A stretch of 11,142 nt of DNA from DAOTUB01 sp034437455 (lineage in GTDB: Bacteria > Chloroflexota > Anaerolineae > B4-G1): assembly GCA_034437455.1 (NCBI GenBank), contig DAOTUB010000064.1:1-11142 (forward strand), in the 5' to 3' direction. The position numbers were made by a program, and so were the translations under genes. Below, piece by piece: positions 5,939 through 11,142 of this stretch. The notes beneath the pieces were generated by a model. It saw only the letters and a list, made by a program, of their open reading frames with translations. It was not told the DNA's origin and did no database searches. Within the stretch, counting starts at the first letter, position 1. Every line of letters starts with the position of its first letter.

Positions 5939-7321
5939 CTACATCGCTGGGATCGCCACGGCTATCGTCTGTGGCTTTGGCGCGACGATCCGCATTTGTC
6001 GCGGTTGCACCATCTCCGGCAATTGCAATGCGCGACGGCTTCCATCCAACCCCAGCCTCCCGCGGGCCGTGCGCACCAGCACCGGCGCAGGTTCATCGGG
6101 CACGCCCAACGCCCGGGCCGAGCGAGGCCGCTCGCCCAGGCCGATCAACGTGGATCGGGTGACAATGGCGATGTCCTGCAATGCCGTCTCGATCTCCCGC
6201 ACACTGCGGTCCTTCGCCGCCACGTCCAGCTCGACTCGCACACCATTGATCATCGCGTCCAGAGCGGCGTCTCCGGCAAAGTTCAGCCGCTCCACCCGCT
6301 CGATCAGGTTGCGCAGTTGGACCACTGACCGGGGATGCAAGCGATTGTTCTTCTGGAGCGAGGCCAGGACGTCGGTGATCACCTCGTACACCAGGGTGCG
6401 GAGCTGGGCCACCACGTCCCGCAAGAAGGAGTCCACCACCTGCTCCTTCTTGCGGCGGGCCTGCTCGACCACCTCCCGGTGCATCTCGCGCATCAACTGT
6501 TCTTTCCACGCGGCGGCGCTGCGGGCAGCGGCTACCCCAGCCCGTATCCTCTCCTCCTGAGCCCAGACGCGCTCCCGCTCCAGGCGGAGCTGCATCTCCC
6601 GCCGCTCCTGCTCCATCCGGGCCTGGGCGCGGATGCGCTCTGCCTCGGCCTGCTCCTCGGCCAAAAGGGAGGGGAGCGGGACATATTCGAGCTCGACGTC
6701 GAAGTAGAAGGAAGCGTAGAAAGCCTCCCTGGAAGGGATTTGGCGAGAGACCTCCTCGACGAATCGGACGGCAAACTCCCCTGGCCCCAGCTCCTGCACT
6801 GCTCCAGGGTGGAGGGCCTGCAGGCGGCGGTAGGCGGCGCGGGCCGCCACGTGGTATTTCGCCAGGACGCGCGCCACCGTCTCGTCGTAGTTGGCCGCCA
6901 TCCGATCCCTGAGCGCCAGGTATTGCCGGTGAAACGCTTCGTTCTTCTCCTTCCACCCGGCGTAGGCGGTCACTGGGACGAAAAAGCCCCAGTAGGTGCG
7001 GAAGGCGCATCGTTCCAGCCACTTGCGCGCCGAAGAGTCGATGCTGTCCAGCTCCCGGACGTCGTCGCGGGGGAGGAGGAACTTGTGGCCCAACTCCAGA
7101 AGCTCATGCAGTACCTGCTCCTCCTCACCCCGGCCGGGGGCGATTCCCAGGTCACGCCAGCGCAAGCTCGCGCGCGCCCGCCAGCGGCCGATGTGCAGCC
7201 GCACCAGGACCCCCTCGCGCATCAACTGCAGCCAGCGGGGGTTGGTGGCGGTGATGGACGCGGGATCCTCGCCCAACGCCTGGGCCAGCGTCAGACGCAG
7301 TTCGTCAGTGCGTGTCGTCAT
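5939..7321 (-). CDS. Coiled-coil protein of unknown function, 460 aa
   Basis: The protein has three parts. Residues 1-215 are helical and globular (RLHIGRWRARASLRWRDLGI at 41-60, a W/Y-rich block at 101-125, and NYDETVARVL at 144-153). Residues 219-300 form a long coiled coil rich in E, R, Q and A. Residues 301-400 are more helices (VVAQLRTLVYEVITDVLASL, VVQLRNLIERVERLNFAGDA), followed by a flexible tail. The N-terminal pattern faintly recalls DUF3150 proteins, which often sit near MoxR-type ATPases, but I hold that loosely. The frame stays open to 7645, but the ATG at 7319-7321 has GGGAGGT four to five bases upstream and follows the preceding stop by 16 bases, so it is the likely start. It may be a scaffold or a substrate/adaptor of the AAA+ protein. 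Confidence 0.75.
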   Translation of the reverse strand: MTTRTDELRLTLAQALGEDPASITATNPRWLQLMREGVLVRLHIGRWRARASLRWRDLGIAPGRGEEEQVLHELLELGHKFLLPRDDVRELDSIDSSARKWLERCAFRTYWGFFVPVTAYAGWKEKNEAFHRQYLALRDRMAANYDETVARVLAKYHVAARAAYRRLQALHPGAVQELGPGEFAVRFVEEVSRQIPSREAFYASFYFDVELEYVPLPSLLAEEQAEAERIRAQARMEQERREMQLRLERERVWAQEERIRAGVAAARSAAAWKEQLMREMHREVVEQARRKKEQVVDSFLRDVVAQLRTLVYEVITDVLASLQKNNRLHPRSVVQLRNLIERVERLNFAGDAALDAMINGVRVELDVAAKDRSVREIETALQDIAIVTRSTLIGLGERPRSARALGVPDEPAPVLVRTARGRLGLDGSRRALQLPEMVQPRQMRIVAPKPQTIAVAIPAM

Positions 7322-7337
7322 CAGGACCTCCCTTGTT

Positions 7338-7685
7338 TCATCCGTCGAGGGCAAAATCGAGACCGAGCGTACTTCCACCGGCGTCGCCCCGTAGCGCCCA
7401 CCGCTCGGCCCGGGTCCGCCGGCGCCAGATCTGCGAGCGGGTGCGGATAGGCTGGGGCTTGTCGCCTTTCCAGGCCCGTGCCCCGCTCTTCCAGCGGCGG
7501 ACGGTGTAGTCGTTCTCCTCGCACCAGGCCAGCGCATCGTCCAGGTCGAAACCGGCGGGCTTCGTCTCGGCGCCGTTCGGGGCGACGTTGCGCCCGCCGA
7601 CCAGCCAGAACTTGGTGACAATGACACCGGAAGTGACGACGGCAAAATCGATCCGCTCGGGAAGGGGGGATAGAGTGGTCCTCAT
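7338..7685 (-). CDS. Hypothetical protein, 115 aa
   Basis: No family is recognised. The N-terminal third is strand-like (RIDFAVVTSGVIVTKFWLVGG). The middle has an acidic, helical stretch with W and C (FDLDDALAWCEENDYTVRRW). The end is basic (IRTRSQIWRRRTRAERWALRG) and could bind DNA or RNA. It has no membrane segment. The ATG at 7683-7685 overlaps the stop of the zinc-ribbon gene as ATGA, which fixes the start and indicates coupled translation. It lies 16 bases before the coiled-coil gene. The overlapping frames at 7321-7818 lack such support. Confidence 0.65.
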   Translation of the reverse strand: MRTTLSPLPERIDFAVVTSGVIVTKFWLVGGRNVAPNGAETKPAGFDLDDALAWCEENDYTVRRWKSGARAWKGDKPQPIRTRSQIWRRRTRAERWALRGDAGGSTLGLDFALDG

Positions 7686-8128
7686 TCGGATCCCCCATCA
7701 TTGATTGGGAGCACGCAGTACGGGCGCACAGAGCCCGGGAAGGGGATGCCCATTTTGGCGAAGCAGTCTGTACACAAGGCGTACCTTCCCACCACCGGCA
7801 CAGGCCGGATGGCGACATCCACGTTGCACAGATCGCAGATCACCTCGTCTGGACCCAGTAGGTCGCCGACCTCAACCTCGCCGTCGTCGGTGACGAGGGT
7901 CCAGGCCGGGCGGAACGTGGGCCACCAGGCAGCGACCTGGCAGCCGTCGTGTTGGTATGATTCTTGTAGGATCTGTATCGTCGGCGATTCGTCTCGGGCT
8001 CGCCGGACAACCCCCACGACTTCCCCTTGTGGGGCGAGCAACTGGGGACCTTCGAGGCGCAGACCATTGGCGGCCAGGAAGCGCGCCAATTGCGCCTCGG
8101 TCATCGTGTGTTTAATGCACTCTCGCAT
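7682..8128 (-). CDS. Zinc-ribbon-like protein, 148 aa
   Basis: The C-terminal third carries C98-D-L-C101 and C119-T-D-C122, a C-x2-C-x17-C-x2-C pattern expected to bind one zinc ion in a ribbon-type fold. The N-terminal part begins with a helix (TEAQLARFLAANGL) and continues as strand-rich sequence with many acidic residues (WTLVTDDGEVEVGDLLGPDE). The frame is open upstream to 8284, but GGAGG six bases before the ATG at 8126-8128 identifies the real start, 37 bases after the AAA+ gene. The product could be a small DNA- or protein-binding adaptor. No specific family is recognised. Confidence 0.7.
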   Translation of the reverse strand: MRECIKHTMTEAQLARFLAANGLRLEGPQLLAPQGEVVGVVRRARDESPTIQILQESYQHDGCQVAAWWPTFRPAWTLVTDDGEVEVGDLLGPDEVICDLCNVDVAIRPVPVVGRYALCTDCFAKMGIPFPGSVRPYCVLPINDGGSE

Positions 8129-8165
8129 TTTCAGCCTCCCTTTCGTCGAACGTTCTCCTGGCGTG

Positions 8166-9938
8166 TCACAGCTCTCTCCGCCCCCGCCGGGCTTCCGTGG
8201 GGCGCGCCGCCTCCAGCTTTTTCTCCAGTTCCTGCCGGTTCTCCAGCAGGCCTCGATATTTTGGAGGAAGCAGATCAAGGTCATTCACTTCCTTTAGCGC
8301 AAGTAGTGTCATGAACTCGATGTCTGCCGTGGAGGGCCGGATGCGCTGCACGGCCTGGAGCAGGGCCTCGGCTGGATCGAGATCCTCATCTTCGATCAAC
8401 TCGACAGCCTTGACGGTGACGGCCTCGATCTCGGCGCCGGTCCAGCCGTCCGTGGCCGTGATGCACTCGTCGGGTATGCATTCCGCCTGCAAACCGTATC
8501 GGCGGCACATCACGGCGAAAACGGCGCGACGCTCCTCCTCGTCGGGGACCAGGAAGGGGATCTTCTTGTCGAAGCGGCCCGGACGACGTAGGGCAGCGTC
8601 GATGAGATCTGCGCGGTTAGTGAGGCCCAACACGATAGCTCTGCCCCGGTGTCCTGTATCGGACATCCACTCCAGCAGCCGTTGGAAGATGCGTTGGTCT
8701 TGTTGAGAGCCACCCGTTCCACCACCACGGGAGATGGCTTGGTCGATCTCATCGATCACCACGATCGTGGGCACCATCCCCTCGACGGCGGCGAGGGCTT
8801 TCTCCAGATTGCGCTCCCCCTCGCCCTGCCATTTGGAGGCGATCTGACCACCGATGCGCAGACGCACGGCGTTGATTCCTGCTTCCTTGGCCACTGCTTC
8901 GGCGATGATGCTTTTTCCAGTGCCCGCCGCGCCCGTCATCAATACGCCCATCGGCGTACGACGGGTACGCCCCTCTCGCATCGGCCGGATCACCGAGCGG
9001 GTGAAAAAATCCTTGATGTGTTGCAGTCCCCCGATGTCGTCGAAACCAAAACGGGGATCCATCACCTCCAACACGTCCCCGTACTCCGACCGGATGATGG
9101 CCTCCTTCCGATCTCGCACCATCTCCGGACGCAGTTCCCTTTCAGTTTCGGCGCGAAGCAGAATGTCCTCCAGATGCACTAAGGAAAGACCGGCGGTGAC
9201 GTTGGCCAAATTCTGTTGAGTCAGATCGTCGGGCCACTCAAAGCCGCCGCGTTCCTCTAGCTCCAGGTACCACTCGATGAACACCAGTCGCTCCTCCGGC
9301 CCGGGAAGAGGGACCTTCACCGCTTCCCACTTGGAGGAGGCAGCCCGCACAGCGCTGTTGATCGCCGACAGGTTCGGGGTGACCAGGAAGACAGGGTTGC
9401 CTGCGGCCACAATCTCCGCGTCCCGCCCCCAGCGGGAGACGGCAACCAGCACGTCCCGGTCGGCAGGACTCATCGCGGCCACGTCGGCGTCGGGGGTGAT
9501 CGCTTGGGCATCCTCGACGATGACCGAGGCCAGCTTGTCATCCGGCCCACCCATCCGCAGCAAGCGACCCAAAAGGGGAAGTGCGTCAGCAGGGGCGCGG
9601 GGTAAGTCTGTGCTGCCTCCGCCTGACGCCACACCAAGGGACTGGAGAGCGGCCAGGGCAGGATCGATCTCCTGCTGCTGTCCACCACCCAATCCCAGGA
9701 GTTCCACAAATTTCTCCCGCATCGTCTCCAGGGGAAAGGTTACTCCCTGGTCGCGGGAGTACACGGCCACCACTTGGCGGCCAGCCAACATCTGAGCCAG
9801 GTAGGTGACAAAAGGCACGCCGGGGATGGCGTAATCGTGAATGTTGAAGTGCAGGATGAAGGCATGCGCTACCCCAGAGCGATATTTTTCCATCACCTCC
9901 TGCGCCCAGGTGGGCGTAGGGAAACACTGTTCGCTCAT
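8166..9938 (-). CDS. Ycf46-like AAA+ ATPase with degenerate N-terminal ATPase half
   Basis: This 590-aa protein pairs two AAA-like halves. The C-terminal half (about 285-530) is a complete classic AAA module: FDDIGGL entry (299-305), Walker A GAAGTGKS (336-343), pore-loop-like KWQGEGERN (369-377), Walker B IVVIDEID (392-399), sensor-1 region LTNRAD (439-444) and arginine fingers in RRPGRFD (451-457). The N-terminal half (about 15-260) keeps the layout but lost key residues: YSRDQGVTF (60-68) stands where Walker A should be, and VIVEDAQAI (139-147) resembles Walker B. That arrangement is typical of Ycf46-like ATPases. The family is thought to remodel protein complexes; the substrate is unknown. 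The C-terminal tail is basic and helical. ATG at 9936-9938 with GGGGAG upstream, 13 bases after the DUF2997-like gene, sets the start. Confidence 0.85.
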   Translation of the reverse strand: MSEQCFPTPTWAQEVMEKYRSGVAHAFILHFNIHDYAIPGVPFVTYLAQMLAGRQVVAVYSRDQGVTFPLETMREKFVELLGLGGGQQQEIDPALAALQSLGVASGGGSTDLPRAPADALPLLGRLLRMGGPDDKLASVIVEDAQAITPDADVAAMSPADRDVLVAVSRWGRDAEIVAAGNPVFLVTPNLSAINSAVRAASSKWEAVKVPLPGPEERLVFIEWYLELEERGGFEWPDDLTQQNLANVTAGLSLVHLEDILLRAETERELRPEMVRDRKEAIIRSEYGDVLEVMDPRFGFDDIGGLQHIKDFFTRSVIRPMREGRTRRTPMGVLMTGAAGTGKSIIAEAVAKEAGINAVRLRIGGQIASKWQGEGERNLEKALAAVEGMVPTIVVIDEIDQAISRGGGTGGSQQDQRIFQRLLEWMSDTGHRGRAIVLGLTNRADLIDAALRRPGRFDKKIPFLVPDEEERRAVFAVMCRRYGLQAECIPDECITATDGWTGAEIEAVTVKAVELIEDEDLDPAEALLQAVQRIRPSTADIEFMTLLALKEVNDLDLLPPKYRGLLENRQELEKKLEAARPTEARRGRREL

Positions 9939-9951
9939 CGCGCGTCTCCCC

Positions 9952-10152
9952 TCAGTGCGCGTGAACGCGGGATGTGAGCGATTCGCGCTCGTGATGGTGC
10001 TGTTCAACCTTGCCATCCCACTCCACCGCCACGTCCTGCGCGGCCAGATCGGCAAAGAACCGCTCAATAGCCTGGCGGCCGGTCTCCAGTGTACCTTCGT
10101 TCACAAAGACGGAGACCTGACCGTCGGCGGTGATGACAACTCTTGATTTCAC
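9952..10152 (-). CDS. DUF2997-like small protein, 66 aa
   Basis: This is a 66-aa protein whose first half (MKSRVVITADGQVSVFVN, then a GTLETGRQAIERFF helix) has the strand-turn-strand-helix look of DUF2997 proteins, which are usually 60-70 aa. In many genomes, as I recall, these sit beside a Ycf46-type ATPase and a DUF1257 protein, and that same order is seen here. The C-terminus has the cluster EQHHHERE. The start is a GTG at 10150-10152 with GGAGG four bases upstream, 17 bases after the preceding gene. Its function is unknown; by position it is a candidate partner or substrate adaptor of the AAA+ ATPase. Confidence 0.65.
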   Translation of the reverse strand: MKSRVVITADGQVSVFVNEGTLETGRQAIERFFADLAAQDVAVEWDGKVEQHHHERESLTSRVHAH

Positions 10153-10169
10153 AATTCCTCCTTGCTTTC

Positions 10170-10616
10170 CTACAGCTCCACGCTCAGCACCAGTGCGCCG
10201 TTGGGGGCGCGGGTCTGGTCGGTGATGCAGTACCCGGCTTGCGGTATGACTTGTGCCACCCGTTTCTGGATCGCCAACCCAGCCAGGCCGGTGAACAAGC
10301 CGGTCACAGCATCCTGAATCTGTTCCACGGCCTGTCTGTCCCCAGCACTGGCGCGGCCACGGGTGTTGACCGTCACCAGCCAGTCCGGGGAGACGCGGAT
10401 CAGGATGTTTCCGATCCGCACGCCGATCCCTGACGCCCTCGCGCCTGAATGGGCACGCCAGAGCGATGTCAGTTCCGGCTGGCCCAGGTGGGCGAAGCGT
10501 TGGCGCAGGAACACCAGCAGGGCCTGAGTGACAGCCTCCGTTCCGAGGTTTTCCAGTTCGCGGGCCAGATCCAGGGACACCTGGCCCTTTGCCACAGCGA
10601 TAGCATCACAAGGCAT
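10170..10616 (-). CDS. DUF1257-like protein, 148 aa (tentative)
   Basis: This is the first gene of the long operon. The 148-aa product has a central strand-rich segment (GVRIGNILIRVSPDWLVTVN at 65-84), a helix (RQAVEQIQDAVTGLFTGLAG), and a final helix-strand-strand (AIQKRVAQVIPQAGYCITDQ, then APNGALVLSVEL). That C-terminal pattern resembles DUF1257, whose members end in a short helix, a 'G-x-x-V' strand and an 'E-D-G-x-x-x-L' hairpin. Together with the DUF2997-like and Ycf46-like neighbours the assignment is plausible, but it is not certain by eye. The ATG at 10614-10616 has GGAGG eight bases upstream. An N-terminal MPCDAIAVA stretch places a cysteine at position 3. Confidence 0.6.
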   Translation of the reverse strand: MPCDAIAVAKGQVSLDLARELENLGTEAVTQALLVFLRQRFAHLGQPELTSLWRAHSGARASGIGVRIGNILIRVSPDWLVTVNTRGRASAGDRQAVEQIQDAVTGLFTGLAGLAIQKRVAQVIPQAGYCITDQTRAPNGALVLSVEL

Positions 10617-10642
10617 TTAAACATCCTCCTGTTTTATAGTGA

Positions 10643-10671
10643 ATTAATTGTTGACTTGGGCCTATCTGCAA
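10643..10671 (-). promoter_or_regulatory. Weak candidate promoter of the long operon
   Basis: On the minus strand TTGCAG (10666-10671) and ATTAAT (10643-10648) are 17 bases apart, matching consensus at three and four positions. Transcription would start near 10636, about seven bases before the GGAGG of the first gene, a very short leader. A nearby TATAAA (10633-10638) is too close to the ribosome binding site to serve. The true promoter could lie further upstream. Confidence 0.3.
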
Positions 10672-10792
10672 GGTTGTCGGTGACTCAATCCGTGTTAGAA
10701 TAGACCCTATATGGCAGATACCGAGGCAAGCAACGAGACCAGCATCATTCATGCCGTAAGTGTGGCTTGCATACAAGGCACGAGCGGCAGTA

Positions 10793-11011
10793 ATGAGAAC
10801 GGCCATCGCTGTTTTCCTAGCAACCGGAAGTGACTGTACCAGGGTAGTTGAGTTTGGAGATGTTCTGGATCGGGAGTTTCTGGAAGTTTGGTGGCCACGA
10901 TATATAGGGAATGCCCACGGGCGCGACGATGATCTCCGAAGGACAAAGAGCAGGGTGGTCTCGTTGATAGTGAGAGGAGATCGGCAAGAATGGGAATTTA
11001 TCAAAGAGTAA
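10793..11011 (+). CDS. Doubtful short open frame, 72 aa
   Basis: A plus-strand frame of 72 codons (MRTAIAVFLATGSDC at the start, DRQEWEFIKE at the end), which stays open upstream to a GTG at 10760. No family is recognised and no good ribosome binding site precedes the ATG. A second frame from ATG 10711 to TGA 10833 overlaps it in another phase, so the two could be remnants of one gene broken by a frameshift. The even charge and W/F/Y content is protein-like, but the evidence is weak and it may be chance. Confidence 0.18.
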   Translation: MRTAIAVFLATGSDCTRVVEFGDVLDREFLEVWWPRYIGNAHGRDDDLRRTKSRVVSLIVRGDRQEWEFIKE

Positions 11012-11142
11012 AGATTTGGACTTTGGACAAGTGCGAACAGCCGGTCGTAATTGACTGGCTAACAATTGAACTTTAACAAGCAGTTTCGGGCCGGTTTGAG
11101 ACTTTCTAGCTCTTTTTGATGACCGGATGGCGCTTTCGAGGC

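Larger units (their letters stand above)
10617..11142. other. Lower-GC upstream region without a convincing gene
   Basis: Base composition falls here compared with the operon. No frame on either strand looks like a conserved protein. An imperfect inverted repeat (GTGGCTTG at 10762-10769 and CAAGGCAC at 10774-10781, loop CATA) lies in the middle. On the plus strand TTGTCG and TAGAAT (10696-10701) with a 16-base spacer could form a divergent promoter just upstream of an ATG at 10711. No tRNA, terminator or repeat array is visible. The region may hold the operon's control sequences or the edge of the surrounding chromosome. Confidence 0.5.

Noticed and set aside
6335..7450. Plus-strand open frame of 371 codons
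   Set aside because: It is antisense to the coiled-coil gene, which has a ribosome binding site and coherent heptads. The plus-strand product has no recognisable features.
7322..7645. Upstream extension of the coiled-coil gene
   Set aside because: The frame is open, but it overlaps the 115-aa gene fixed by ATGA coupling. The extension is S/P/R-rich, and a good ribosome binding site precedes the ATG at 7321.
8129..8284. Upstream extension of the zinc-ribbon gene
   Set aside because: It would run deep into the ATPase gene; GGAGG six bases before 8128 marks the real start.
10606..11004. Minus-strand open frame of 132 codons upstream of the operon
   Set aside because: Its sequence is unstructured, it overlaps the start of the DUF1257-like gene in another phase, and it lacks a ribosome binding site.
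115..11027. Inverted 12-base match TTGGACTTTGGA near both ends of the window (complement of about 115-126, and 11016-11027), as possible terminal repeats of an element
   Set aside because: A few 12-base matches are expected by chance in a window this size. The flanks diverge quickly and there is no transposase or target duplication to support it.
1..11142. CRISPR array, tRNA, rRNA or insertion sequence
   Set aside because: I saw no regularly spaced repeats, cloverleaf, rRNA-like block or transposase on either strand.

Overview
The window is high in GC (roughly 60-65% by eye across the coding part). It is filled by one long, tightly packed set of genes on the minus strand, so the biological reading order runs from about 10616 down to 347. 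Gene style, GC level and the short PALSLSKG-type repeat inside dnaX suggest a Chloroflexota-like (Anaerolineae-type) or similar environmental bacterium. That is an inference; no rRNA or tRNA is present to settle it.

Layout in transcription order. (1) 10617-11142 is a lower-GC stretch with no convincing gene, holding a weak candidate promoter for the operon. (2) 10616-7338 encodes a DUF1257-like protein, a 66-aa DUF2997-like protein, a large Ycf46-like AAA+ ATPase whose N-terminal ATPase-like half is degenerate, a four-cysteine zinc-ribbon-like protein and a 115-aa unknown. (3) 7321-5554 encodes a 460-aa coiled-coil protein and a 123-aa basic unknown. (4) 5554-3866 encodes a complete DNA polymerase III gamma/tau subunit (DnaX). 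(5) 3853-1223 encodes a 58-aa single-pass membrane peptide, a 138-aa unknown, a ParB-like protein with an altered nucleotide-binding motif and a cysteine-rich C-terminus, and a DNA-binding protein with four predicted helix-turn-helix-type modules in the order SANT, excisionase-like, excisionase-like, SANT. (6) 1137-230 is a separate VapBC-type toxin-antitoxin unit with its own good sigma70-type promoter and a rho-independent terminator. (7) 1-346 is non-coding and rich in inverted repeats.

The first eleven genes are joined by ATGA or TGATG overlaps, a 14-base overlap or gaps of at most about 37 bases, and most have a clear GGAGG-type ribosome binding site. They are therefore probably one transcription unit. 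The set combines an AAA+ remodelling ATPase with two small partner-like proteins, a clamp-loader subunit, a ParB-like protein and a multi-HTH DNA-binding protein. This looks like an accessory replication, partition or maintenance module of an integrated element or plasmid rather than ordinary housekeeping. The usual dnaX neighbours ybaB and recR are absent, and a toxin-antitoxin pair follows, which fits that reading. The function of the module as a whole is not established by the sequence.
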